Positions 53,670 through 63,704 of a stretch of 64,000 nt of DNA are shown here, piece after piece (position 1 is the stretch's first letter; every line of letters starts with the position of its first letter). The stretch is taken from contig NZ_JAOEGU010000002.1 in the NCBI RefSeq assembly GCF_025583945.1, forward strand, positions 62,001 to 126,000, in the 5' to 3' direction. The translations under genes were made by a program, and so were the position numbers. The notes under the pieces are model-generated. The model saw nothing but the letters and a program-made list of their open reading frames with translations, ran no database searches and was not told the origin of the DNA. This DNA comes from Methylobacter psychrophilus (GTDB taxonomy: Bacteria; Pseudomonadota; Gammaproteobacteria; Methylococcales; Methylomonadaceae).

Positions 53670-53876
53670 CTAATAAAATTTAACGTTATAGGAGCTAAGC
53701 ACTGTCGTTTGTTCAATAACAGCATCCACTTTTTCCGGATTATAATTTTGCATACCGGCCAGTGTAAAACAATGATGGCCTTTTTCGATAAGCAACGTTT
53801 GGTTGGTTTGCCCCAGCTTTTTTCCGTCCGCCAGTACTGTCCTGTCTTCTTTAAAGCTAACAAAAACGTATTCCAT
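53670..53876 (-). CDS. Small PEGA-like domain protein
   Basis: 68 residues from ATG at 53876, preceded by AAGGAGT. Pattern VFVSFKEDRTVLADGKKLGQ, then LLIEKGHHCFTLAG, resembles a single PEGA-type surface domain (strand, turn with DG, then KGxHxxxL). No signal peptide. Possibly an accessory or binding subunit for the adjacent patatin lipase. Family call is by pattern only. A frame-shifted ORF on the same strand overlaps it, but lacks this pattern and ribosome-binding site. Confidence 0.68.
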   Translation of the reverse strand: MEYVFVSFKEDRTVLADGKKLGQTNQTLLIEKGHHCFTLAGMQNYNPEKVDAVIEQTTVLSSYNVKFY

Positions 53877-54041
53877 GAGTGACTCCTTAAAGGTGATGAT
53901 TATCTGTAAAATCGTCGAGCACATAAAATGACGGTTGCCCATCTTTATCTATCAGGATTTCTAATTGGATATTTATAAGGCTAATTTGATATGGCTCCAA
54001 TCCAACAGGGTTAAACCCGTTGGGTACTGAGTGTTTGTAAA

Positions 54042-55160
54042 TCACATCTTGGCTTTTTTAGCTTTCTCCACTAACGAATCTAAAGTATCCGGCACCAGTC
54101 GTTCTGCAAATCCCGCCATAAAGGCCCATACCAACATCAAAGCATTGCTTTTTTCAAATTCTACGCACATAAATAACGCCCGGATGCCTATGGATTCGTC
54201 ACATACCCCGGAATCAGTATGCAATACCAATATGGGGAGCAAGTTGCCTAACATCCCTAATAAAGTAAAAGTGCCGGATACCGCCAATAGATAAAAAATC
54301 ATCGCAAAGATTGCGCCGCTGAAAATTAACGACAAAATATACCAAAGTGACATGCTTAACTTAATATCCATCGCATCAAGTACATTATCGGTAAAGCTTG
54401 ATGGTGCGCCGCTGGCCTTTTCAGTTCTTTGCAGCAAGCTCATGCAGGAGCCAATCATGCCTGAAAAAATAGTGAGTATTACCAGTGTAAAATGTTGCGG
54501 TTTTAAATCTTCCTCAGAAAAATTATAGTGATATAAAACAAGCAGAGATGTAGCCATTAGCAATAAAACCGAAAACAACACGCCCAGAATGTTTCCTTTA
54601 ACCTTATAAATGCTTTCTAATCGGAGTAGTTTGTAATAACCAAGCCGTTGTGTTTGCCGGGTAAGGCTAATGGTATCGCCGAGAATAGCGTCTTTCAGCC
54701 TTATAAAATCAACAGGCAACTGTTTGTTATTCGGGTCGGCTTCCACTTTGGGTGCTTGCTGACTAAACTCTGTGGCAATCAGTATCTTAATTTTTTCTTC
54801 AGTCAATTCATCAGCAAGGCTGGACACATAAGTGCGATACACGTCGTCGCCGACCTGTGAGTGAAATTTTTTCCTGACGGCCCATAACCTGGCCACTAAA
54901 TCAGCTGGCTTTAACTTATTTATTATCAATAACTCAATAGACCATAGCGTGCTGAGTGATCCAACTTGGAAACCCTGGGAAAAAGATTCTAAAGAAACAC
55001 AGACCTGATCGAGTATTTCTTCCCGATCCATTTTATTTAAAAAAAGTAAATCTGCATGAATTACGGCACCGAGCTTGTCGACTAAATCTCGTTTACCATT
55101 TGAACTGCTAATTGGTGAAGAAAAAATAGCATCAATGGGTTTTAAAAAATTATGAGCCAT
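54042..55160 (-). CDS. Polytopic membrane protein of the hydrolase island
   Basis: 372 residues. A soluble N-terminal half (about 1-190, helical, with FLNKMDREEILDQVCVSLES) is followed by four or five hydrophobic helices (LGVLFSVLLLMATSLLVLY; HFTLVILTIFSGMIGSCMSLL; SLWYILSLIFSGAIFAMIFYLL). The end, LMLVWAFMAGFAERLVPDTLDSL, is a motif shared by a family of bacterial membrane proteins with the pattern AGFSER(L/F)VP. Function unknown; no catalytic motif seen. Between the PEGA-like and muramidase-like genes on the same strand. Confidence 0.72.
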   Translation of the reverse strand: MAHNFLKPIDAIFSSPISSSNGKRDLVDKLGAVIHADLLFLNKMDREEILDQVCVSLESFSQGFQVGSLSTLWSIELLIINKLKPADLVARLWAVRKKFHSQVGDDVYRTYVSSLADELTEEKIKILIATEFSQQAPKVEADPNNKQLPVDFIRLKDAILGDTISLTRQTQRLGYYKLLRLESIYKVKGNILGVLFSVLLLMATSLLVLYHYNFSEEDLKPQHFTLVILTIFSGMIGSCMSLLQRTEKASGAPSSFTDNVLDAMDIKLSMSLWYILSLIFSGAIFAMIFYLLAVSGTFTLLGMLGNLLPILVLHTDSGVCDESIGIRALFMCVEFEKSNALMLVWAFMAGFAERLVPDTLDSLVEKAKKAKM

Positions 55161-55379
55161 TTACCAATACCTCACTTAATGAAAAATCAGAAGACAAGTG
55201 GCTTGTAAGATTAAGATAACTTTACGATATGCTGCACGCGGTTACAGATACGGCAAATATAATCAGTCCCTTATAAATAAGCTGTTAAGAGTATTTTAAA
55301 AGCCGTAAATTTAACCCTGTGAAGTAGCAGTGTTGTATTTTAAAAAAATATTTCCTGTCGAAGAATCTACTGTTCTATT

Positions 55380-56186
55380 TCAACTTCTGGGATCACCTGG
55401 TAAATAAGAGCCTGTGACCTGCTTGTAAGCGGTTGACGTTTTCTCGCCCGGAATTCCATCAATTTTGACAAAAACCCCTGGAAAGCCATTAAGCCAACGC
55501 TGCAAGTCTTCGGCTTGTTTAAAAACAGTTGGGTTACTGGATTTAGTTGTTGCATAGCTAACAACCAGAGGTGAGCTCTCAGCAGTTGGCTTCGGCTGAT
55601 CGGGAAATTCGATTTGATGCAATTCTGCCAAACGCCTTAACAGCACAGCCGCACCGCATTGTTTGGAAGTAGCAGTATCAGACCACCTACCGTCGGCAAC
55701 ATATTTACCGCTGTTGTAATGATTGGAAAAAGACCATAAATACGGAGTCAGTACATGCGTGTGATAAAGTCTGTAGCCCCAGCCGTTGTATCCTTCAAGT
55801 TGATACAACAGACCGGACAGGCTCCAATCGGTTTTGGTCCCCAGTCCCCGCATCGCCAGAGCATCGGCCGCGCTTTCTTCCCAACTGAATGGTGGCTTAC
55901 CTTTTTTTGGACGATCAGCAGGTACTTGAACAGTACGGGCAGTCAAAGGATCACCGTTGTGCAAATGTGCGTTAAAATTCTGGTTGGCTTCCATGTTATG
56001 AATCACCGCTATAAAAAACCACGGAATACCCAATTGGTTGCCTACATTCTGATAGCGTGTCGTATTGCCGATCAGTTGATCGTCAATTTTTTCAACGATA
56101 GGCAGGTTTTTGGGTGAAATAATACATGAATTGAATAGTTTTTCGTATTCTGCTTTTAATGCGGAAGTAAATGCTACTTTTGCCAT
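55380..56186 (-). CDS. Muramidase-like protein with C-terminal peptidoglycan-binding domain
   Basis: 268 residues. N-terminal part IPWFFIAVIHNMEANQNFNA places a Glu (Glu66) as in lysozyme-like folds, followed by HLHNGDPLTARTVQVPADRP and FSWEESAADALAMRG, a signature of a phage-type lysozyme family. C-terminal VFKQAEDLQRWLNGFPGVFVKIDGIPGEKT is a PG_binding_1-type domain. No signal peptide visible. Could cleave the glycan strand or only bind it. First gene of the six-gene set; its upstream 434 bases should hold the promoter. Confidence 0.75.
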   Translation of the reverse strand: MAKVAFTSALKAEYEKLFNSCIISPKNLPIVEKIDDQLIGNTTRYQNVGNQLGIPWFFIAVIHNMEANQNFNAHLHNGDPLTARTVQVPADRPKKGKPPFSWEESAADALAMRGLGTKTDWSLSGLLYQLEGYNGWGYRLYHTHVLTPYLWSFSNHYNSGKYVADGRWSDTATSKQCGAAVLLRRLAELHQIEFPDQPKPTAESSPLVVSYATTKSSNPTVFKQAEDLQRWLNGFPGVFVKIDGIPGEKTSTAYKQVTGSYLPGDPRS

Positions 56187-56620
56187 TAATGTTCTCCTTC
56201 ATTTTGTCCTGCAAGTAGTAAACAGCTTGGTTTATAAAACGATGCTGATGGGGGTTTGTAAGCCTCGTTATACTTAACGCACTGAAAGTCTTGTTAAAAA
56301 TGGTTAAATTCGATAAGAAAACAGCAAGTAACCTGTTGTAACTTTTTTTGGTTTAAAAGAATAACCCTCTTTTTAGCGTGACCATAACCTGCTCTCGCTA
56401 TAGATCTAATTATAAAGTTTCTATTTAGTTACCATTTTTTGAATCATCAACCTCCACTTATTCCTCTACTCGGCATAACCCCCTAAACTTAAAATTATTT
56501 TTCGTAATCGAATAATTTATATCTAGTCTACGGACTACGCTGTTGTAAGTTGTTAGCAAGTTGTTATTTTTTTGTTTATTCACCTATTATTATTCTAAAT
56601 AATGAAAGGAGGACTTTCCT
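56187..56620. other. Divergent intergenic region between the hydrolase island and its neighbouring regulator
   Basis: 434 bases, strongly AT-rich, no supported gene. It separates divergent transcripts and should contain both promoters. A repeated GTTGT(T/A)AG-like motif occurs at 56541-56565. The right end has a near-ideal ribosome-binding site AAAGGAGG (56605-56612) eight bases before the GTG of the regulator. Confidence 0.5.
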
Positions 56621-57664
56621 GTGGAGCAGCAAAATACCTATTTATTTGGGCAATTTCGTCTGGATACGTTTACACAGCTTTTGTGTAATGAAGAATCGTC
56701 TGTCAAGCTAGCGCCAAAGGTCTATCGTTTACTCTTGTATTTTTTACTGCATAAAGGACGACTTATCCCCCATGAAGAATTATTTGATGCGGTGTGGGAG
56801 GGTCGGATTGTTGACGATTCAGCATTACGACTTGCGGTGAATTCGCTACGCAATGCTTTACAGGATGCAAGTAAATCACCAAATTATATTGCAACCGTTA
56901 GCAAACGGGGTTATCGCTTTATGGCAGAGGTTAGTGTCAAAGATCATTATCTTTTTGCTAAAACCAATTTAACCAATTCTCTGTGTTATCGACCCAAAGC
57001 CGAATTATTTCCGGCATGGTTTGAATGCACTAATGAATTAACTTGTCTGCAAGAAGCCTTTCAGCAAGCGTCAACCGGACAAAGACAACTGGTTTTTTTA
57101 ACTGGCGAGCAGGGCATAGGTAAAACAGCCTTACTCGATATCTTTCTTGCCAATGTTAATTCTTCCAGGTTGTCAGTTCTCCGTGCCCGTTGCGTACAGA
57201 TGAAAGGTGTCACCGAACCTTTTCTGCCGTTGCTGGAAGCGCTTGAGCGCCGTTGTCGAGAGCCTTATGGGAATTTGCTTATTGAGCAACTGAGTAATTT
57301 AGCTCCAACCTGGCTTTATCAAATGCTGACTGTATTGAACCCGGATGAGCGTGCCATGCTCCAGACGAAAATATCACCAGGCAATAGCGGTTGCATACTA
57401 CGTGAAGGCGCTCATTTTTTTGAAACGTTGAGTGGTCGTTCTACCTTGATATTGGTTCTGGATAATTCTCACTGGAGTGATGAGTTTACCCTGGATTTAT
57501 TAAACTTCCTGATGTTTAGGTGTTCAGCAGCGAAATTATTAATCATTGTCAGTTACCGATCTTCTGATAATGGATCAGGTATGCAGCGAATTGCAGAGAT
57601 GCGGGCAGAGTTATTTTCTCGTGGGTTATGTCAGGAACTGTCCATGCTAAAGCGCCAAAATTGA
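56621..57664 (+). CDS. Winged-helix (CadC/OmpR-type) regulator with STAND-like ATPase, short form
   Basis: 347 residues. N-terminal OmpR/CadC-type DNA-binding domain (about 1-105: YFLLHKGRLIPHEELFDAVW, then YIATVSKRGYRFMAEV), then a P-loop ATPase domain with Walker A GEQGIGKTALL and Walker B LILVLDNSHWSD. No receiver domain. Proteins of this layout usually continue for hundreds of residues (sensor or TPR part), whereas this one stops after the Walker B region, so it may be a truncated gene or an unusually short version. GTG start is fixed by AAAGGAGG. Divergent from the hydrolase island and possibly its regulator. Confidence 0.78.
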   Translation: MEQQNTYLFGQFRLDTFTQLLCNEESSVKLAPKVYRLLLYFLLHKGRLIPHEELFDAVWEGRIVDDSALRLAVNSLRNALQDASKSPNYIATVSKRGYRFMAEVSVKDHYLFAKTNLTNSLCYRPKAELFPAWFECTNELTCLQEAFQQASTGQRQLVFLTGEQGIGKTALLDIFLANVNSSRLSVLRARCVQMKGVTEPFLPLLEALERRCREPYGNLLIEQLSNLAPTWLYQMLTVLNPDERAMLQTKISPGNSGCILREGAHFFETLSGRSTLILVLDNSHWSDEFTLDLLNFLMFRCSAAKLLIIVSYRSSDNGSGMQRIAEMRAELFSRGLCQELSMLKRQN

Positions 57665-57704
57665 TGTCAACATTATGGGCTTGACCAGCATGGCTATTAA
57701 CTTA

Positions 57705-57755
57705 AGCCGGGATAGATAATAACTATTAATCGCTTGAAGGGAGGGTATCGGTAAA
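57705..57755. repeat. Degenerate copy of the ATCCCTTGAAGGGAT repeat
   Basis: CTTAAGCCGGGATAGATAAT and later CTTGAAGGGAGGGTATCGG resemble the right half and flank of copies 1 and 2 (CTTGAAGGGATGGTATCTG). The palindrome is broken. Lies between the regulator stop and hemF. Confidence 0.45.
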
Positions 57756-57820
57756 ATCGCCTATAGGGTATTATTGCCATTCTGGATTTCTTGATTAACT
57801 GACCTTTGAAATACAACTGA

Positions 57821-58741
<921 letters not shown>

Positions 58742-58797
58742 AGATTAAACGTTGCTGTTATTGGCAACTAAACAGTTACATGGTAAGGAAAAGTTGA

Positions 58798-59613
58798 ATG
58801 CAGGGAACGTTAAAAAAAATGTACACCCGATTGGAAAATCCGGTTCAATACGACTTGCCTTTAGGTGATCAGAGTATCGCCTTAAATCCGTTGATCGGTA
58901 AGCTGATTAAATTAACGTATACAGGCCATATCTCTTGTGTACATTGCAGCCGATCGATTAAAAAAAGCTACAATCAGGGCTATTGCTATCCCTGTTTTAT
59001 TTCATTGGCACAATGTGATATGTGTATTATGAAGCCGGAAACCTGTCATTATGAGGCAGGTACCTGCAGGGAACCTGCCTGGGGTGACGCGTTCTGCTTT
59101 AAGCCGCATATTGTTTATCTCGCTAATTCCAGTGGAATTAAAGTTGGTATTACTCGTCAAACACAACTTCCGACACGTTGGATAGATCAAGGTGCCGTGC
59201 AGGCCTTGCCAATATTCAAAGTACAATCCCGGTACATGGCCGGATTGATTGAGATCACCATTGCAAAACATGTCAGCGATAAAACCAGTTGGCAGCAAAT
59301 GCTTAAAAATAATGTAGAGCCAGTCGATTTGGCTGTAAAACGTGATGAATTGGTACTTAAATGTCAAACGGAGTTGGTGGAAGTTAATCAGCGTTTTGGT
59401 CAACAGGCTATTGAATTTTTATCCGAAGAGCCTAATGTGGATATACATTTTCCGGTAGATACTTATCCGTTAAAAATCAAATCATTTAACTTTGACAAGA
59501 ATCCTGAAGTATCTGGTATTCTGCATGGAGTTAAAGGACAGTATCTGTTACTGGATACGGGAGTTATTAATATCCGTAAGTATGCAGGTTACGAGGTAGA
59601 ATTTTCGCTGTAA
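58798..59613 (+). CDS. DUF2797 protein with zinc-ribbon-like cysteines
   Basis: 271 residues. Cys-rich part at about residues 48-98 (CVHCSRSIKKSYNQGYCYPC, then CDMC, CHYEAGTC) suggests two zinc sites. A central IVYLANSSGIKVGITRQTQLPTRWIDQGA segment resembles a GIY-YIG-like strand pattern, followed by a helix-rich end. The family is widespread and functionally uncharacterised. No signal peptide. 57 bases after hemF, so possibly cotranscribed. Confidence 0.85.
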   Translation: MQGTLKKMYTRLENPVQYDLPLGDQSIALNPLIGKLIKLTYTGHISCVHCSRSIKKSYNQGYCYPCFISLAQCDMCIMKPETCHYEAGTCREPAWGDAFCFKPHIVYLANSSGIKVGITRQTQLPTRWIDQGAVQALPIFKVQSRYMAGLIEITIAKHVSDKTSWQQMLKNNVEPVDLAVKRDELVLKCQTELVEVNQRFGQQAIEFLSEEPNVDIHFPVDTYPLKIKSFNFDKNPEVSGILHGVKGQYLLLDTGVINIRKYAGYEVEFSL

Positions 59614-59719
59614 GGCTTTATATAAATCCGGGTTTTGCAAAATTGGGCAAGGCTGCCGATAAATAATTTTGATGCTTACAAGTGCTATTCCTTAAGGGAT
59701 TAAGGCTTATTATCTGTGT

Positions 59720-59761
59720 GCTACTTGGGTGATATTCAGGAATTAATATAACCCAAGTAGC
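59720..59761. promoter_or_regulatory. 11-bp perfect inverted repeat with 20-base spacer
   Basis: GCTACTTGGGT at 59720-59730 and ACCCAAGTAGC at 59751-59761. No T-run, so probably not a terminator; a pair of binding sites or an mRNA stem is more likely. Could end the DUF2797 transcript or control the downstream gene. Confidence 0.5.
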
Positions 59762-59990
59762 GGAGGATATTGCCTTAAGTTAACGGTGATATTTTCTCTC
59801 AAAGCAGGTATTTTCTAAGCTGTTTTAATTGAATGATTAAGTCGGCTTAAATTAGTTAATTATTATGTTTATGGCTTTCAAAAACAGGCGTAATATTTGT
59901 CCGGCAAGCGATAAATTTAGTATTCCGTGCTGGTCTGCAATTGAGCTGGAACGGATAAACTAATCCCTACTCAAATTTATTGTTATTTTT

Positions 59991-59999
59991 TGCTATAAT
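59991..59999 (+). promoter_or_regulatory. Candidate extended -10 promoter of the penicillin-binding protein gene
   Basis: TGCTATAAT matches TGn-TATAAT. No strong -35 at the usual spacing, which an extended -10 can tolerate. Predicts a 5' leader of about 155 bases. Confidence 0.45.
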
Positions 60000-60163
60000 C
60001 GCTATTTACTGAATATTTTTACAACAGTGTGCTCTTCTCGACTGAGTTTGCTGACTGAAATTCCAATCCAAAACACAATAATTACTTAGATAGAAATGTT
60101 ACAGACAGAATTCTTGGGCAACCCTCGTCAGTTGTTCTCTCGTTTTAATGGAAATGGCTAGTC

Positions 60164-63100
60164 ATGCAGAAGCGTAGTCGAGTTATTCACCGATTTTTGG
60201 CGGTGTACATTGTTACCATGTTGCTGGTAATCGGATTTGTTATTGCCTGGCTTGTGCGAGAAGAGGTACAAACCTCCCGGTATCAAGCCCGTTACCTTTC
60301 TGCAATCAGTGAACAATTAAGTTTTAAACTGGCTTCCGGTCCCAGTTCATCAATACGTTACCCTGAGTATGGGCCTTATGATCAAAGATTAGGCTATACA
60401 CTATTGCCTGAAGTGATTAAGCGCCTGGAAAAAGCGGGTTTTACCGTTACCTCGCAGGCGGCTTTTTCGCCGATGATGGCGGAGTTGGCTGATTACGGTT
60501 TGTTCAATATTTATCATGAAAAAACCCAGGCAGGCTTACGAATTATCGACAAATCCGATAAGGTTTTATTTAATGCGGTTTATCCGGCGTATGGCTACCC
60601 GAATTTTAAGGCTATTCCACCGTTAATTCTGGATACTTTGCTTTTTATAGAGAATCGGGAGCTACTCAATGAAGAGTATTCCACCTTTAATCCTGCTATC
60701 GAATGGGATCGTCTGGGTTTTGCCGGATTACAATTAATGGCCCATAAACTCGGCGCTACCAGCACTGTACCGGGCGGCAGTACTTTGGCAACCCAGCTGG
60801 AAAAGTATCGCCATTCAAAGAATGGTTACACTAATTCGATTGTCGATAAATTTCGCCAAATGGGTACGGCATCGTTGCGAGCTTATTTGATGGGGCCTGA
60901 TACGCTCGAAATGAGGCAAGAAATTGCCCTTTCTTATTTAAACTCGATGCCGCTTGCTGCTGCGCCCAAATTAGGTGAAATTCATGGTTTAGGTGATGGG
61001 TTGTCAGCTTGGTTTGGTGCTGATTTTGTTGAGGTTAATAAATTATTAAGTCCGGATGCGCTCAATGCATCTCAGCCCATTACTCATGAACAAGCGCAAG
61101 CTTATCGTCAGGTATTGAACATATTACTGTCACAGAGAAGACCCACCTATTTACTGGGGCGGGGCTATGATGCTTTACAAAATTTGACTAACAGTTATTT
61201 GCGGTTATTGGCGGAACAGGGTTTTATTTCACCGGCTCTTAGAGATGCAGTCCTTAAAGAGCCTTCGGTTCGTCCGTCCAAATCTGTTTCTGTACCGGCC
61301 AAATTTATGACAGAAAAAAAGACGCAGAACGTATTGCGTGCACGTCTTGCTCGTACGCTAGGGGTAAAATCCAATTATGAACTGGATCGCCTTGACTTAA
61401 CCGTTAAGACTACACTTGACTATCGTACCCAACAAGCGGTTACCAATGCGTTGAGGCAACTAAGTCAACCTGATCAAGCGCGTGCGGCAGGTATACTGGG
61501 CTTTAGATTACTCAATGAAAACACGGATCTTACCCCTATTGTCTATAGCTTGATGTTGTTTGAGCGGAGCAAGACGGGTAATCTTCTGCGCGTGCAGACT
61601 GATAATTACGATCAGCCTCTTGATATCAATGAAGGCATACGACTGGATCTGGGTTCTACTTCTAAACTTCGTACGATGGTGCATTATCTTGAGCTGATTA
61701 CAGACATCTATCAACAGTATAAAGATCTTCCTGCCAAGGAACTGGGTCAGATTGAAATACATCCCCGTGACTATTTATCGGCATGGGTAATAGAACAGTT
61801 AAAAATATCACCCAAAATCAATCTTGAGGATTTACTTAATCTGGCTCTTGACCGGCGTTATTCAGCAAGCCCCGGTGAGTATTTTTTTACTGGCGGCGGA
61901 CTGCATCATTTTAATAATTTTACCAAAGATGAAAACGGTAAAATAATGTCGGTGCGATTTGCGTTGCGTGATTCTGTTAACCTGGTCTTTATTCGCCTGA
62001 TGCGTGATGTGGTTTATCATCACCTTTATAAGCCGGATGGCATTGCACGTTGGCTTGAAAGTCCGGATAATCCAAAGCGTAAAGAATATTTGCAACGTTT
62101 TGCCGATAACGAAGGACGTACTTATTTAAACCGTTTTTATGCCAGATACCACGGCAAAACAACAGAAGAAGCAATGGGCATGCTGACCAAAAAAGTGTTT
62201 GCCAAACCTTCACGCTTTACCATGCTGTATCGGGCGGTTTATCCTGATCATGACGAAATGGCACTGAGCGCTTTTCTTAATGCAAATTTAGGCAAAAATG
62301 CGCTGGTCAATGAAGATGTCTATGCTCTGTACGATAAATATTCAGCAGAAAAATTTGATTTACAAGATCAGGGCTATATTACCAAGATTCATCCACTGGA
62401 ATTATGGTTGGTTGGTTATTTGGCGCAGCATCCTGAAGCCTCACGCGATGAGGTTATGACGGCCAGTTATGAACAACGCCTGGAAGTTTACCGGTGGCTG
62501 TTTAAGAACCATCGAAAAAATGCCCAACAGCGGCGCATTATGACCTTACTGGAAGAGGAGGCTTTTAAAGAAATTCATAGTGCCTGGAAACGCGTGGGTT
62601 ATCCCTTCGAGGCATTAACCCCTTCTTACGCGACCTCTATAGGTGCATCAGGCGATAGACCGGCTGCCTTGGCCGAGCTTACCGGTATTTTGTTAAATGA
62701 CGGCATCAGGTTACCGGCTGTGCGGTTTGAAAGTTTACATTACGCTGTAGGTACCCCTTATGAAACGCTAATGAACAAGACTCCGGATCAAGGTCAGCGT
62801 ATCTTTGCGCCTGAAATTGCCAAGGTTGCCCGTGGTGCGATGGTTGGAGTGGTAGCAGGAGGAACCGCCGGTCGTCTTAATGGTGTTTATACGGACACTG
62901 AAGGTAAGCCATTATCAGTAGGTGGAAAAACCGGAACCGGAGATCATCGTAAACAAGTATGGGCTGCTGGTGGCCATCTGCTGGAATCAAAGTTTATCAG
63001 TCGTGCTGCTACGTTTACATTCTTTCTGGGTGATCAATTTTTTGGGGTGATTACGGCCTATGTAGAGGGAGATAATGCCGGACTTTATCACTTCACCAGT

Positions 63101-63664
63101 TCATTACCGGTACAAATAATCAAGTTTCTTAAACCGGTATTATCACCGTTAATAAATAACACCTTGCCTGCTGAAGAAATCACCAAGCCGATAGCTAACG
63201 TGATCATTGTTGAAAATGTCAAGCCTGTCATTACATTACCGGTGGCTAAAGTTGTCAGTCCTTTGGTTGAGAAGGTGTCTACCAAAGTTATCAAACCTGC
63301 TGCTGAAAAAACCGTCGCTAAAGTGGTCAAGCCGCTAGTTGAAAAAGTGCCGGCTCAAATTACCAAGCCCGTTGCAGAAAAAGCCGTTACTAAAGTCGTC
63401 AAGCCATTGTTTGAAAAAGCACCCGCTAAGGTGACCAAGCCTGTTGCAGAAAAAGCCGTTGCTAAAGTGACCAAACCTGCTGCTGAAAAAGTCGTCGCTA
63501 AAGTGACCAAGCCTTCAGTTAAAGAAGTAACACCTGAAGCGATTAAGCCGCCGGTTAAAGCAGCATTGGCTAAAAATCCCAAGCCACCAGTCACCGCAAC
63601 AGATAAAAGTGATAGTGCTACCCGATATTTTAAGTATCCTATACCACCTACGTTAACCCAGTAA
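60164..63664 (+). CDS. Large bifunctional transglycosylase/transpeptidase with Lys/Pro repeat tail
   Basis: 1166 residues. N-terminal transmembrane helix (about 14-31). Glycosyltransferase-51-like domain: FIENRELLNEEY near residue 161 (Glu present, but not the usual EDxxFxxHxG), then GGSTLATQLEKYRHSKNG. Transpeptidase motifs: SxxK in GSTSKLR (about 497-500), SxN in RDSVNLVF (about 604), KTG in VGGKTGTGDH (about 920). All three penicillin-binding motifs are intact. After about residue 1010 the protein ends in VAKVxKPxxEK-type repeats. Larger than ordinary PBP1A; it belongs to the long subgroup found in some gammaproteobacteria. Polymerises and cross-links peptidoglycan; the tail may bind the cell wall or DNA-like polyanions. 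Confidence 0.85.
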   Translation: MQKRSRVIHRFLAVYIVTMLLVIGFVIAWLVREEVQTSRYQARYLSAISEQLSFKLASGPSSSIRYPEYGPYDQRLGYTLLPEVIKRLEKAGFTVTSQAAFSPMMAELADYGLFNIYHEKTQAGLRIIDKSDKVLFNAVYPAYGYPNFKAIPPLILDTLLFIENRELLNEEYSTFNPAIEWDRLGFAGLQLMAHKLGATSTVPGGSTLATQLEKYRHSKNGYTNSIVDKFRQMGTASLRAYLMGPDTLEMRQEIALSYLNSMPLAAAPKLGEIHGLGDGLSAWFGADFVEVNKLLSPDALNASQPITHEQAQAYRQVLNILLSQRRPTYLLGRGYDALQNLTNSYLRLLAEQGFISPALRDAVLKEPSVRPSKSVSVPAKFMTEKKTQNVLRARLARTLGVKSNYELDRLDLTVKTTLDYRTQQAVTNALRQLSQPDQARAAGILGFRLLNENTDLTPIVYSLMLFERSKTGNLLRVQTDNYDQPLDINEGIRLDLGSTSKLRTMVHYLELITDIYQQYKDLPAKELGQIEIHPRDYLSAWVIEQLKISPKINLEDLLNLALDRRYSASPGEYFFTGGGLHHFNNFTKDENGKIMSVRFALRDSVNLVFIRLMRDVVYHHLYKPDGIARWLESPDNPKRKEYLQRFADNEGRTYLNRFYARYHGKTTEEAMGMLTKKVFAKPSRFTMLYRAVYPDHDEMALSAFLNANLGKNALVNEDVYALYDKYSAEKFDLQDQGYITKIHPLELWLVGYLAQHPEASRDEVMTASYEQRLEVYRWLFKNHRKNAQQRRIMTLLEEEAFKEIHSAWKRVGYPFEALTPSYATSIGASGDRPAALAELTGILLNDGIRLPAVRFESLHYAVGTPYETLMNKTPDQGQRIFAPEIAKVARGAMVGVVAGGTAGRLNGVYTDTEGKPLSVGGKTGTGDHRKQVWAAGGHLLESKFISRAATFTFFLGDQFFGVITAYVEGDNAGLYHFTSSLPVQIIKFLKPVLSPLINNTLPAEEITKPIANVIIVENVKPVITLPVAKVVSPLVEKVSTKVIKPAAEKTVAKVVKPLVEKVPAQITKPVAEKAVTKVVKPLFEKAPAKVTKPVAEKAVAKVTKPAAEKVVAKVTKPSVKEVTPEAIKPPVKAALAKNPKPPVTATDKSDSATRYFKYPIPPTLTQ
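63255..63590 (+). repeat. In-frame degenerate repeats encoding the Lys/Pro tail
   Basis: Repeating units of about 30-45 bases encode KVxKP(A/L/V)xEK(A/V)xAK, e.g. TKPVAEKAVAKV and TKPAAEKVVAKV. Copies have drifted at synonymous positions, which argues for maintained function rather than a fresh slippage expansion. On the protein the stretch is basic and Pro-rich without hydrophobic segments. Confidence 0.75.
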
Positions 63665-63704
63665 AAAAGATTGTTGTTAAGTAAGTTTTTGTGGTTGATT
63701 TACT

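Larger units (their letters stand above)
59614..60163. other. 550-base intergenic region upstream of the large penicillin-binding protein
   Basis: No supported gene. Contents in order: ATTCCTTAAGGGAT, a weak echo of the palindromic repeat (59687-59700); an 11-base inverted repeat (59720-59761); AT-rich DNA; an extended -10 TGCTATAAT (59991-59999); and about 160 bases of leader before the ATG. The long leader could carry RNA structure. Confidence 0.5.

Noticed and set aside
53633-53863. A 76-residue minus-strand ORF overlapping the PEGA-like gene
   Set aside because: It lacks a ribosome-binding site and any recognisable pattern. The overlapping frame starting at 53876 has AAGGAGT and a conserved-looking VFVSFKEDR start.
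55367-55564. 65-residue minus-strand ORF within the muramidase-like gene
   Set aside because: It is a frame shadow of the C-terminal peptidoglycan-binding part and has no start signal of its own.
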